64,000 nucleotides of DNA from Acinetobacter brisouisimilis (GCF_000368265.1 NZ_KB851219.1:1123870-1187869), one strand, 5' to 3'; positions 23,398 to 31,753 are shown, numbered from the stretch's first letter. Numbers and translations: made by a program. The notes: generated by a model not told the origin, from the sequence alone.

Positions 23398-24060
23398 GTG
23401 TTTGGGATTATTGATTTACCAAGATTTATTATTGGTACGATTTTAATTGTTTTACTTCCTGGTCCAAATTCCTTATATCTGTTAGCGACAGCTTCTCGTT
23501 ATGGGATCAAACGAGGCTATCAAGCTGCTCTTGGCATTTTAACAGGAGATAGCATACTGATTTTAGCGACAGTGCTAGGGGCTGTATCTTTAATCCATGC
23601 TTACCCAATCATCTTTACGGTTCTAAAAGTGTTGGGTGCAGGTTATTTGGGATATTTAGGCATAAAACTGTTTTTGCACAGTATTGGCATTTGGAAAAAT
23701 GCTAAAAACCAAGTTGTTGTCACAGAAGTTACATCAACAAGTGAACCTCCAATGATCGCATTACGCCCATTTCGTACTGCACTCACGATTAGTTTGCTGA
23801 ACCCGAAAGCCATCTTATTTTTTCTGTCTTTTTTTGTGCAATTCGTTGACCCAAAGAGCTCGGCACCAATGCTCAGTTTTCTGATTCTTGCCGTGATTTT
23901 ACAGTTCATTAGTTTCAGTTATTTAACCAGCCTGATTTTTGGCGGCAGAAAGTTGGCGCGTTACTTTTCTCAGCAGCAGCGTCTAGCAAGTCTGGCAACC
24001 TGTGCGGTTGGTATTTTATTTTTAACTTTTGGTGCAAAACTCGCTTTTTCAACTATTTAA
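23398..24060 (+). CDS. leuE: LysE/RhtB-family exporter, LeuE-like
   Basis: Protein of 220 aa starting at GTG 23398. The N-terminal motif IVLLPGPNSLYLLATASRYGIKRGYQAALGILTGD and LNPKAILFFLSFFVQFVDP are hallmarks of the RhtB branch, with about six membrane segments. It most resembles the leucine exporter LeuE, but the substrate cannot be proved from sequence. It follows the tal terminator closely and is convergent with the SMR gene, their stops being only two bases apart. Confidence 0.85.
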   Translation: MFGIIDLPRFIIGTILIVLLPGPNSLYLLATASRYGIKRGYQAALGILTGDSILILATVLGAVSLIHAYPIIFTVLKVLGAGYLGYLGIKLFLHSIGIWKNAKNQVVVTEVTSTSEPPMIALRPFRTALTISLLNPKAILFFLSFFVQFVDPKSSAPMLSFLILAVILQFISFSYLTSLIFGGRKLARYFSQQQRLASLATCAVGILFLTFGAKLAFSTI

Positions 24061-24061
24061 A

Positions 24062-24397
24062 TTAATGCCCAACTGTTTTTGAAAATAAGTTCATAATCAA
24101 CACACCTGCAATAATAAATCCGATACCAATAAATGCAGGTGTATCTAGAGCTTGCTTAAATACGTAATAGCCAATGATTGCTGTAAATACAATACCAACT
24201 CCACTCCAGATGGCATAAACCACACCAATATTAAGAGTTTTGGTGACCTGAGAAAGTGCATAAAATGATGCAGTATAAAAAACAATCACTAAGAGTGATG
24301 GTAATAATTTACTAAAACCTTCTGATTTCACCAGAAAAGTTGTTCCTAAAACTTCGGCAATAATTGCAAAAGCTAAAATGATATAGGCATAAAACAT
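24062..24397 (-). CDS. SMR-family small multidrug efflux protein, EmrE/AbeS-like
   Basis: About 111 aa from ATG 24397; a TTG at 24427 would extend it by ten residues. Four membrane helices are visible. Helix 1 has the essential glutamate (FAIIAEVLGTTFL), and the motifs LNIGVVYAIWSGVGIV and IGFIIAGVLIMNLFSK are typical of proton-coupled EmrE, QacE and AbeS. It probably exports cationic dyes, quaternary ammonium compounds or osmolytes. It has no obvious partner, so it should work as a homodimer. Confidence 0.9.
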   Translation of the reverse strand: MFYAYIILAFAIIAEVLGTTFLVKSEGFSKLLPSLLVIVFYTASFYALSQVTKTLNIGVVYAIWSGVGIVFTAIIGYYVFKQALDTPAFIGIGFIIAGVLIMNLFSKTVGH

Positions 24398-24631
24398 CAA
24401 GCTCGTGAAAACCCCTAAAAAATGCAACTCACTTTAAAGATCCCATAACAACTATAAGCAATGACTTAATTTAGTATCACAGCAAAACCGTTCTGAAAGA
24501 GTAGTTTGTGAAAATACTTCTATGCTAGCATTTTTGATATTTGACTCTATATCACGATCAGAGCAAGAGATTCATGTTTTTTGATTAAACTATATAACCT
24601 GAAAGAACAGGTGACCATCATTCCAAATAAC

Positions 24632-24651
24632 AAAGCACCCGAAGGTGCTTT
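24632..24651 (-). terminator. Intrinsic terminator with UUCG loop
   Basis: AAAGCACC and GGTGCTTT form an 8-bp stem. On the minus strand the loop is the very stable TTCG, followed by GTTATTT. It lies 8 bp past the stop codon of the small membrane-protein gene. Confidence 0.8.
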
Positions 24652-24658
24652 ACTCATT

Positions 24659-24757
24659 TTATGAAATAGCCCAATTAAACATCTGTCCGAAGGCATACAC
24701 GATGGTGATCAGCATTAATACAGATGATGACGTTAATAATAATTCTAAAGTTGTCAT
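24659..24757 (-). CDS. Small single-pass membrane protein, 32 aa
   Basis: This frame is not recognised as a known family. It has an ATG at 24757 preceded by a purine-rich GAGAGGTGGGG ribosome-binding region and encodes 32 residues, beginning MTTLELLLTSSSVLMLITIVY. A stop codon follows, and a UUCG-loop terminator comes 8 bp later. The product has one strongly hydrophobic helix of about 20 residues and an aromatic C-terminal end (FGQMFNWAIS), as in small membrane proteins that modulate larger transporters or oxidases. The combination of ribosome-binding site, frame and terminator supports a real gene. Confidence 0.6.
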   Translation of the reverse strand: MTTLELLLTSSSVLMLITIVYAFGQMFNWAIS

Positions 24758-25108
24758 ACCCCACCTCTCTCAGGCAAGTTGAATATTTTTTATACAATAT
24801 TTTAAGAAACAATTCAATAACAAAAAAATATAATTTTACAATCTTTAAATACTCAAAATTTCATTAATTAACTTTTCTTATACAACATTGAATTCAATCA
24901 TGTACTTGTATTACCAATACTTTCTCTTTAACAAGTGGATAAATTTAATTTTAATTTTAATCGTCTTGCTTACGACTTAAAAACACTGTGATGCAATGCA
25001 CAAATTTGATCATACCGTTCATACAAAATGAAAAAATTATAGGGAGAAAAATAATGAAAGGCTCAGATAAATAGCATCTACCTACCTGAACCATTCACGT
25101 TCAACTAC
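24758..25108. other. Intergenic region without a convincing gene
   Basis: About 350 bp, AT-rich. It should hold the promoter of the small membrane-protein gene. On the plus strand a GGGAG box precedes a six-codon frame at 25053; I regard this as chance or a remnant. Confidence 0.4.
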
Positions 25109-25327
25109 TTAATTTTCAATAACTTTATAGATTTTACAATCAGCTTCACTTTGAAAAAGCAATTCGATTGTTGGTAAAATCCGTTCTCCATAAATCTCAA
25201 TAAAATCAACTTTTTGCTCTAAAGAATACTGCTCAGAGTCCTCTCCATCTGCCAATTCTTTCAATACAGCTTTTGCCATATGATACACATCAAATTGATC
25301 TTTCACTTGAATATGAATCGTTCGCAT
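25109..25327 (-). CDS. Hypothetical protein, 72 aa
   Basis: No family is recognised. From ATG 25327 (MRTIHIQVKDQFDVYHMAKAVLKEL), with GAGGA about eight bases upstream, the protein is small, acidic and apparently soluble, with a predicted beta-alpha-beta pattern. An earlier in-frame start at 25342 is possible. No signal peptide or membrane segment is visible. It stands alone between long intergenic regions, and its role is unknown. Confidence 0.6.
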   Translation of the reverse strand: MRTIHIQVKDQFDVYHMAKAVLKELADGEDSEQYSLEQKVDFIEIYGERILPTIELLFQSEADCKIYKVIEN

Positions 25328-25458
25328 AACTCGATTCCTCATCCTGATCTAATTGGTGATTTTTTTATAACATAAATCTTCAAATGAGAATTTTTTGTAA
25401 TTGTTAAAATTCTTCGCATTGTGATCAGTTTGTAAAAATATAAGTGAGTTATTCTGTG

Positions 25459-26211
25459 TCAGAAAAGTCGCATTGATAGCAGGATTGCAAGGCTAAGTAA
25501 GCTCACACATTCAGAAATTTCAATACTGGCCCCCACGGTATCACCTGTGATTCCGCCTAAACGACGTACAAATACATGACGCAAATACCCCAAACAGCTA
25601 CAAAATACGACTGTAACCACAAGCCCTACCCATCCCAAGCTGCTACATGCGAACAGGCAAATAAGCAATATGATCCATAAAAGCTTGCGAGGTAAATCCT
25701 GCAAAAAGGATGAACCCAGTCCATGTGCTCGTAGATAGTCACAAGTCAGAAATAAAAATAAGGCTGTTAAGCGCCCAAGAACAGGAATGATCACCAGTCC
25801 ATACAGGTGTTGAGTTTGTAAAATTACATAAATGCTGGAAAATTTGAGCAGTAAACTCAAAACCAGACTCAACACCCCGATTGGACCACACTGTGGATCT
25901 TTCATGATCTTTAAAGTGCGTTCACGGTCACCATATCCACCAACCCAAGCATCAGCCGTATCTGCCAAACCATCCAGATGCAATCCACCCGTTATAACTA
26001 CCCAAACCGTTAAAATCAGGCTGGCGGAAAGTAAAACAGGTAAATGAATAGAATTAAGCCCCCACGCCATCGCAAAGATGAGTCCACCAAGGAACAAACC
26101 AATCACAGGATAAAAAGCGAGTGAGTAAGCATTTTGTCGCGGGCTAGGTAACTGTTTAAGCTGTATGGGAAAAATGGTTAGAAACTGTAATGCTATCCAA
26201 AATGGCATCAT
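25459..26211 (-). CDS. cobS: CobS, adenosylcobinamide-GDP ribazoletransferase (cobalamin synthase)
   Basis: Protein of about 250 aa with many membrane segments. The CobS signature GGLHLDGLADTADAWVGGYGDRERTLKIMKDPQCGPIGV (about 80-120) contains the Asp-rich metal site. It joins alpha-ribazole (phosphate) to adenosylcobinamide-GDP in the inner membrane, the last step of B12 nucleotide-loop assembly. Its ATG overlaps the cobC stop (ATGA). It is the last gene of cobU-cobT-cobC-cobS. Confidence 0.95.
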   Translation of the reverse strand: MMPFWIALQFLTIFPIQLKQLPSPRQNAYSLAFYPVIGLFLGGLIFAMAWGLNSIHLPVLLSASLILTVWVVITGGLHLDGLADTADAWVGGYGDRERTLKIMKDPQCGPIGVLSLVLSLLLKFSSIYVILQTQHLYGLVIIPVLGRLTALFLFLTCDYLRAHGLGSSFLQDLPRKLLWIILLICLFACSSLGWVGLVVTVVFCSCLGYLRHVFVRRLGGITGDTVGASIEISECVSLLSLAILLSMRLF

Positions 26212-26816
26212 AGGATTTGCTCTTGAATACACAATTGCAAGTGTTCGTTCTGCTTGAGATATATCGCTTGAATACTGGCAAGTTCAGCAGGCATAGTCAG
26301 CAGTTGAGTGAGTGGCTGTTGTTGAGCCATACATTTTAACCACTTAATCACACCACCATGACAAACTAGCAATACCTTTTGCCACCGTTGCTGCTGTGCC
26401 TGATTAAGCAGCATTTGGCAGCCTTGCTGTAACCTGTTCTGAAAATCCAGTAAATTTTCCCCTTGTGGGGGTGCATACTGACAAGGATCTTGCCAAAACT
26501 GCCCTAACTGTTCTGGCTGAGTTTCATGGATATGTTGTAACGTCAGACCTTCCCAATCGCCAAAATACAACTCTTTAAATTGTGGCATCGTGATGAGAGG
26601 CAAACCAAACTGTTGCTGCACATCCTGAGCAAAACTGAAGCAGCGTTGCAATGGCGATGTCACTATTGCATCCCAAACAGGATGCTGTTGTAAATATAAG
26701 GCTATCGTATCCTGCATTTGTTGGCAGCCTTCGGCAGTCAGGGCATCATCCAGATGCCCGCGCAAGGTATGTCCCTGTGTTGTTTGTCCATGCCGTAATA
26801 CATCCAATTGCAGCAT
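26208..26816 (-). CDS. cobC: CobC-like alpha-ribazole phosphatase, histidine phosphatase family
   Basis: About 202 aa from ATG 26816 (MLQLDVLRHGQT). The LRHGQT motif carries the phospho-accepting histidine, and LLVCHGGVIKWL carries the second histidine of the phosphoglycerate-mutase fold. In the cobalamin pathway it removes the 5'-phosphate from alpha-ribazole phosphate. It begins one base after the cobT stop and overlaps cobS, so it is part of the operon; the context supports CobC over other histidine phosphatases. Confidence 0.9.
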   Translation of the reverse strand: MLQLDVLRHGQTTQGHTLRGHLDDALTAEGCQQMQDTIALYLQQHPVWDAIVTSPLQRCFSFAQDVQQQFGLPLITMPQFKELYFGDWEGLTLQHIHETQPEQLGQFWQDPCQYAPPQGENLLDFQNRLQQGCQMLLNQAQQQRWQKVLLVCHGGVIKWLKCMAQQQPLTQLLTMPAELASIQAIYLKQNEHLQLCIQEQIL

Positions 26817-26817
26817 T

Positions 26818-27870
26818 TTATTGCTTTTCACCTGTTACCGCAGCTTGTTGAAAGGTTGCCATTTCATTATGCAGCACACATGCCATTTTGAGGATACTCA
26901 GTGCAACACCTGCGCCACTTCCCTCACCCAAACGCAAATTCAATTGCAAAATCGGCTGTGCATGTAACTCTTTTAAAATACGGCGATGTCCATACTCCGC
27001 AGATTGATGCCCAAACAGCATCCATGTACGGACTTTAGGTTGAATCTGTACTGCAATTAAAGCAGCCACAGAGCTAATAAAACCATCGACCAGCATTGGA
27101 ATACCAACTTGTGCGCAGCGCAAATACGCCCCAACCATTGCAGCAATTTCAAAACCACCGACTGCGGCTAAAATTTTAATTGGATCTGCCTGCACATCAG
27201 GTTGATGCAACTCAATAGCCTGTTGAATCACCTGTTTTTTATGTTGCAATTTTGCATGATCAATACCTGTCCCTACACCTGTAAGTACTTCGGCAGGTTC
27301 ATTTAATAACAAACAGGCCAGTGCTGATGCTGAACAGGTATTCCCGATTCCCATTTCACCTGCGATAAACAAATTACTATGTTGTTCTACCGCCTGATCG
27401 ACACTGTTTTTACCAATTGTCATCGCAGCGATGCACTGGGTTTCACTCATGGCAACCGTTTTTACAAAATTCTGTGTTCCTGCTGCAATTGGATGCTGCT
27501 GCACACCTGAATAATCATAAGCATCACCGACCGTCCCACAGTCAATCACCTGTAAATGCGCCTGATGCTGTCTGGCAATTACACTGATTGAAGCGCCACC
27601 CGATATAAAGTTCTGAAGCATTTGTCGGGTCACGGCTTGCGGATAAGCAGAAATATTTTCTTCCATCACGCCATGATCCCCTGCAAACAAGCTAATCCAG
27701 ACATGATCAATATTGGGTTGCTCGGTACGCTGCAAACTTGCCAAGGTGACTGCTAACTCTTCCAGATCCCCCAATGCCCCAGCAGGTTTTGTCAGTTGAG
27801 CCTGTCTTTCCAATGCTTTTTCTTGAAATACGCTATCGATATTACGACACGGCTGTAACCACCAACTCAT
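26818..27870 (-). CDS. cobT: CobT, nicotinate-nucleotide:dimethylbenzimidazole phosphoribosyltransferase
   Basis: About 350 aa from ATG 27870, with AAAGGAG upstream and an ATGA overlap with cobU. Family motifs include QAQLTKPAGALGDLEELA, FAGDHGVMEENISAYPQAVT, GEMGIGNTCSASAL, GTGIDHAKLQHKK and LRLGEGSGAGVAL near the C-terminus with the catalytic glutamate. It makes alpha-ribazole 5'-phosphate, the lower ligand precursor of B12. Confidence 0.96.
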   Translation of the reverse strand: MSWWLQPCRNIDSVFQEKALERQAQLTKPAGALGDLEELAVTLASLQRTEQPNIDHVWISLFAGDHGVMEENISAYPQAVTRQMLQNFISGGASISVIARQHQAHLQVIDCGTVGDAYDYSGVQQHPIAAGTQNFVKTVAMSETQCIAAMTIGKNSVDQAVEQHSNLFIAGEMGIGNTCSASALACLLLNEPAEVLTGVGTGIDHAKLQHKKQVIQQAIELHQPDVQADPIKILAAVGGFEIAAMVGAYLRCAQVGIPMLVDGFISSVAALIAVQIQPKVRTWMLFGHQSAEYGHRRILKELHAQPILQLNLRLGEGSGAGVALSILKMACVLHNEMATFQQAAVTGEKQ

Positions 27871-28388
27871 TTTTCTACTCCTTTCAATTGTATCGGAAAC
27901 CCAGCAACGCAAAATACTGCATGTTGACAAATCTGCCCCAAAGCCTGATGTAAGCGTCCAGACTCATCGACAAAACGACGTGTAATTTCCCCCAACGGCA
28001 CAACCCCAAGTCCCGTTTCATTGCTGACTAGAATGATTTCAGATTTTAAATTCGGTAATAATTCTAATAATTTCAGGCATTCACGTGAATGTAAATCAGG
28101 ATCTTGTGCGCAGAGAAGATTACTCATCCAAACAGTCAAACAATCAATTAAAATAACCTGATGTTCAGCATCCAATTCCTGCAAACGCTCTGCCAAATAT
28201 ATCGGTTCTTCAACCAACTGCCAATTTTGATCACGTTGCTGCTGATGCTGATGGATACGCTCCTGCATTTCATGATCAACTGCCTGAGCCGTAGCAATAT
28301 ACACTCGCGATTTTTGTGTTGCCAGTGCGAGCTGTTCAGCATAATGACTTTTTCCTGAACGCGCCCCACCCAATACTAAATGCAACAT
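27867..28388 (-). CDS. cobU: CobU, adenosylcobinamide kinase/guanylyltransferase
   Basis: Protein of 173 aa with Walker A GGARSGKSHYAE at about 7-18, ILIDCLTVWMSNLL and SNETGLGVVPLGEITRRFVDESGRLHQ, all typical of CobU/CobP. It phosphorylates adenosylcobinamide and then adds GMP. Together with cobT, cobC and cobS it gives nucleotide-loop assembly; no corrin-ring genes are here, so the operon suits salvage of cobinamide. Confidence 0.96.
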   Translation of the reverse strand: MLHLVLGGARSGKSHYAEQLALATQKSRVYIATAQAVDHEMQERIHQHQQQRDQNWQLVEEPIYLAERLQELDAEHQVILIDCLTVWMSNLLCAQDPDLHSRECLKLLELLPNLKSEIILVSNETGLGVVPLGEITRRFVDESGRLHQALGQICQHAVFCVAGFPIQLKGVEK

Positions 28389-28396
28389 AAATAAAA

Positions 28397-29026
28397 TTAA
28401 CCTAAATGAAAACGATAATGTGCGGACAATTCACCTTGTAATTGGCGTGCCTGATATGAACCAAAAGTCAAATATCGAAATTTAACGGTCCATGGTTGAA
28501 CTGGTATTTGCTCTATCTGTTCTAAAATTGGATTGGCAGCAAATTCATCCCGATACAAGCCTATCGTTACGTGCGGACAGTAAATGATTGCATCAATTTC
28601 TTTTGCAACAGGCCAAAAACAGTGGCGTAGCTGCAATAAAATATTTTGTTCATCAATCACATCTACAAATAAAGCACTTTGGAAACTGCGTACTCGACCC
28701 AGTTTGAGCTCAAAAGTATTTGCCTGTAATTGCTGTAACAATTCAATCTGTTGCTTGAGCTGGCGTTCATGAAAATGATCAGGTAAATGCTGTAAATGAA
28801 ATGGTGATTGCCAAAACCCGCATACAAACAATGTAATATGCCAGCGTCGACGGTTAGGCATATACAGATAAGATTGAAATTGCTGTTGTATTTGCTTTAA
28901 ATACTCGCTACAGGCAGCATCGTCTATCTCTAAATACCAGAGAGAAAATTGGTCTCTTCCTTTATGCCAATCTGAATAATCTGCGTCCAGACTTGCAAAT
29001 GTATGGCTGTTGGGCTGTAAAAACAT
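28397..29026 (-). CDS. 2H phosphoesterase-superfamily protein (LigT-like)
   Basis: Protein of 209 aa with two H-x-T/S-x motifs, HITL in RRRWHITLFVCG near 63 and HVTI in CPHVTIGLYRD near 151, the two catalytic histidines of the 2H superfamily (2'-5' RNA ligases and cyclic phosphodiesterases). The substrate is unknown. It lies 8 bp upstream of cobU and may be co-transcribed with the cobalamin genes, but nothing shows a functional link. Confidence 0.75.
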   Translation of the reverse strand: MFLQPNSHTFASLDADYSDWHKGRDQFSLWYLEIDDAACSEYLKQIQQQFQSYLYMPNRRRWHITLFVCGFWQSPFHLQHLPDHFHERQLKQQIELLQQLQANTFELKLGRVRSFQSALFVDVIDEQNILLQLRHCFWPVAKEIDAIIYCPHVTIGLYRDEFAANPILEQIEQIPVQPWTVKFRYLTFGSYQARQLQGELSAHYRFHLG

Positions 29027-29028
29027 GG

Positions 29029-29349
29029 CTAAAACAGCGTAATTCCCACATAGCGATATAAATCTGCTACTCCCAATTCCATTTTATAAATAAGCAACTG
29101 CTCTACCTGAGCATGAGTGATTTCTTCAAATACATTCATTTCTTGTGTATGAATATCATCGACTGAATGGGGTAAGCAATGCTCAAACTGATCTGCAATA
29201 TATTCAAACCCCAAATCCATCGCAACAAATGCCGTATGCTCGCAAGGCTGCACATACTGTTCTTCTTCCCAATTCAGCACAACATGCTGGCAATACGGAC
29301 AAGCAAGGTTTATCTGCTCACCCTGAATTTCAATAAGCTGGTAATTCAT
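29029..29349 (-). CDS. Hypothetical protein with an N-terminal CPYC motif
   Basis: Protein of 106 aa, family not recognised. Residues 17-20 are CPYC, followed by a Cys-His pair (PCEH, about 36-38), which could bind zinc or form a redox pair. The rest is acidic and probably helical. It lies two bases before the 2H phosphoesterase gene and shares its strand, so it is probably the first gene of that transcript, which leads into cobU. Confidence 0.65.
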   Translation of the reverse strand: MNYQLIEIQGEQINLACPYCQHVVLNWEEEQYVQPCEHTAFVAMDLGFEYIADQFEHCLPHSVDDIHTQEMNVFEEITHAQVEQLLIYKMELGVADLYRYVGITLF

Positions 29350-29468
29350 AAAATATCATTTTTTTCAGATACTATAGTTTAAAATATTTTATGCCAAATA
29401 GCATTGTATACTTTGAAATTGGTTATAATTTTGGCAAAAAGAGTGGAACATCTTTCAAGGAACTCAAC

Positions 29469-29894
29469 ATGGCAACTCTAGAAAAAGCCATTACGTTTGC
29501 AACACGCAAACATGCAGGACAGGTCGATAAGGCAGGTCAACCTTATATTCTTCACCCACTACGTTTAATGTTAAAAATGAAGAATGAAATACAGCAAATA
29601 GTCGCTGTACTGCATGATGTCATCGAAGATACTGATGCAACAATTGTCGACCTCATCTCTTTGGGTTTTAGTCAAGATGTCATTGATGCCGTTTGTGTAC
29701 TCACCAAAAAAGAAGGCGAAAATCGTATAGAAGCTGCATGGCGTGCTGTCAAAAACCCAATTGCACGAGAAGTCAAACTTGCCGATGTTGCAGACAATAT
29801 GGATCTGAGCCGAATTACCCACCCAACCGAACGGGACTTTTTACGCTTAAAAGAGTATCAGCAGGTTCAGGAAATCTTGCAGCATGACATTTAA
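29469..29894 (+). CDS. Small HD-domain protein, (p)ppGpp hydrolase-like
   Basis: Protein of 141 aa from ATG 29469, with AAGGA upstream; a longer frame from 29391 would span the -10 box TATAAT (29424-29429) and is rejected. The motifs KHAGQVDKAGQPYILHPLRL, AVLHDVIEDTDAT and KLADVADNMDLSR match the hydrolase half of SpoT and the small alarmone hydrolases, with metal-binding His-Asp and the Glu-Asp pair kept. It has no synthetase, TGS or ACT domain. It could trim alarmones or another nucleotide. Confidence 0.8.
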   Translation: MATLEKAITFATRKHAGQVDKAGQPYILHPLRLMLKMKNEIQQIVAVLHDVIEDTDATIVDLISLGFSQDVIDAVCVLTKKEGENRIEAAWRAVKNPIAREVKLADVADNMDLSRITHPTERDFLRLKEYQQVQEILQHDI

Positions 29895-29957
29895 AACTTG
29901 TATCTATTTATAAGAACGTATATTTTCTAAATACTTTATCTCTCAGGTCGGCTTTTT

Positions 29958-30875
29958 ATGCTCAGCGATTTAGACGATTTCTACTGTTTTGCTTTGGTGG
30001 TTGAACATGGCGGATTCAGTGCAGCTGAACGTGCTACAGACATTCCCAAATCTAAATTAAGTCGCCGTGTATATAATTTAGAGGAACGTTTAGGTGTTCG
30101 CCTGATTCAGCGCAGTTCACGTCATTTTGCGGTGACTGACATTGGTATGAATATTTACCGCCATGCTCAAGTCATGATGAATGCCGCGCAAGCCGCACAT
30201 GATCTGATCGACCATTTGAGTGTTGAACCACGCGGTATTGTCAAGGTCAGCGTACCTGTTTCAGTTGCTCAAAATGAATTTACCAAAATTCTCCCCGACT
30301 TCCTGAAGCGTTACCCAGAAATTCGTTTGCAACTGCTCGTCAGCAATCGTCGTGTCGATGTCATTAATGAAGGGGTTGATGTCGCCTTACGCGTTCGTGC
30401 AAAAATTGATGATGACCCTGGACTGATTGTGCGTAAATTTGACCGACATGAGCAACATCTTTTCGCGAGTCAAGCTTATCTGAATCAGTATGGTGATTTG
30501 AAAAGCCCAGAACAGTTAAGTGAGCATAAAGTCCTGAGCATGGTAGATGAACATGCCGATCAGTTTATGGTATTACATAATCAACAAAATCAGCCGATTA
30601 AAATTAAAATTAATCCAATTGTGATGGGTTCGGACTTGATGATGCTGTGTCAGCTGGCTCGACAAAATTGTGGTATTGCCTTATTACCAGACTCGATTGC
30701 GGCTGACTATGTTAAAACAGGCGAACTCGTTCGTGTCCTACCTGAGTGGAAAGCACCACATGGTATTTTACATGCGGTTTATCCTTCTCGACGTGGCATG
30801 TTACCTGCAGTTCGAGTTTTTATTGACTACTTGGTAGAACATCTAACATACAAAGATGGTATTGATGTTTTTTAA
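29958..30875 (+). CDS. LysR-type transcriptional regulator
   Basis: Protein of 305 aa. The N-terminal helix-turn-helix (LDDFYCFALVVEHGGFSAAERATDIPKSKLSRRVYNLEERLG) and the effector domain place it in the CrgA/DhcR-like group that often controls stress or quinone-response genes. No divergent target gene is adjacent; the upstream gene is co-directional. Its target cannot be named. Confidence 0.88.
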   Translation: MLSDLDDFYCFALVVEHGGFSAAERATDIPKSKLSRRVYNLEERLGVRLIQRSSRHFAVTDIGMNIYRHAQVMMNAAQAAHDLIDHLSVEPRGIVKVSVPVSVAQNEFTKILPDFLKRYPEIRLQLLVSNRRVDVINEGVDVALRVRAKIDDDPGLIVRKFDRHEQHLFASQAYLNQYGDLKSPEQLSEHKVLSMVDEHADQFMVLHNQQNQPIKIKINPIVMGSDLMMLCQLARQNCGIALLPDSIAADYVKTGELVRVLPEWKAPHGILHAVYPSRRGMLPAVRVFIDYLVEHLTYKDGIDVF

Positions 30876-30901
30876 AATAGCTCGCAAATTAGCATAAGAT
30901 T

Positions 30902-30936
30902 ACAGCTTATCTATTGAGCTTTAATAGATAAGCTGT
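30902..30936. terminator. Perfect 14-bp hairpin downstream of the LysR gene
   Basis: Arms 30902-30915 and 30923-30936 (ACAGCTTATCTATT and its complement) pair perfectly around a 7-nt loop. It lies 26 bp after the LysR stop codon. No U-tract follows, so it may block RNA decay or weakly terminate. The rest of 30876-31190 is AT-rich and should contain the rcnB-like promoter. Confidence 0.5.
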
Positions 30937-31190
30937 CGTATCTCCATTATTTACCCGTAATATATTGATAAGTTAGTAACAGGTAAGAAATTGGTCAGAA
31001 CATATTCTCCCCAATTTCTATATTTAAAGATCTGACAATATATTTATGCGTATGGTTTTTATCTGTACAAATAAAGATGAATTTTAATATGTCAGATTCA
31101 ATTTACTTAGCTTGATAACGTATTATTTTATTAATGATAAATACACAAACAAAATAATATGCGCCAAGCACAGTCAACTGGAGAAATCTC

Positions 31191-31697
31191 GTGAAAACCC
31201 AATTAATGGCAATCACCTTAGCAATGACTACCGCCTTATCCGCAGGTGCAGCATTTGCAGACCCAAATGATAACTATCGTGGCGGCCCTCAACAAAACCA
31301 ACAAAATGATCATCGTGACGGCGGTTATCAGCAAAATGATCGCCACAATGGCTATCAACAACAACGCCCATCAAACGATCGCCATGATGGTGGTTATCAA
31401 CAACATCAGTCAAATGATCGTCGTGATGATCATCAGCAAGATCGTCACTGGACTCCTCGCTACCAACAACATCCTCAAGCTTATCGACATGATATGCCAC
31501 GACCAGGTCAAGAATGGCGTAGAGGTGGACGCGTTCCCGCTCAATACCGCGGTTACGAATATGAGGTTCGTGACTGGCGTTCACATGATTTACCAGCGCC
31601 TCCACGCGGCCATCGCTGGGTTCGCATTAATGGCGACTACGTTCTTATTGCCATCGCAACAGGCGTAATTGCACAAATCTTGCTTGGTGGACATTAA
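31191..31697 (+). CDS. RcnB-family periplasmic protein
   Basis: Protein of 168 aa from GTG 31191, with TGGAGA upstream. It has a signal peptide ending near AFA-DP. The middle (about 28-100) is a low-complexity His-, Gln-, Asp- and Arg-rich region with repeats such as DGGYQQ and NDRH. The C-terminus (RGYEYEVRDWRSHDLPAPPRGHRWVRINGDYVLIAIATGVI) is the RcnB domain. RcnB of E. coli is a periplasmic protein that limits nickel and cobalt loss; the His-rich repeats here could bind metal. The exact role is unknown. Confidence 0.85.
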   Translation: MKTQLMAITLAMTTALSAGAAFADPNDNYRGGPQQNQQNDHRDGGYQQNDRHNGYQQQRPSNDRHDGGYQQHQSNDRRDDHQQDRHWTPRYQQHPQAYRHDMPRPGQEWRRGGRVPAQYRGYEYEVRDWRSHDLPAPPRGHRWVRINGDYVLIAIATGVIAQILLGGH

Positions 31698-31722
31698 TTC
31701 CTCTCTGCAAGTTTTCAATCCT

Positions 31723-31753
31723 AAAGCACCTAAATATAGGTGCTTTTTTTATT
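31723..31753. terminator. Intrinsic terminator between the rcnB-like and SRAP genes
   Basis: AAAGCACCT (31723-31731) and AGGTGCTTT (31738-31746) pair perfectly and are followed by TTTTATT. The stop codon of the convergent SRAP gene lies within the T-tract side. Confidence 0.9.

Noticed and set aside
25053-25073. Six-codon frame MKGSDK after a GGGAG box
   Set aside because: Too short to judge; no terminator, no conservation evidence and no rare-codon pattern.
29350-29468. Possible cobalamin riboswitch upstream of the cob genes
   Set aside because: Only 119 bp are available, with no B12-box-like conserved segment; the stretch is explained by divergent promoters, including TATAAT at 29424-29429.
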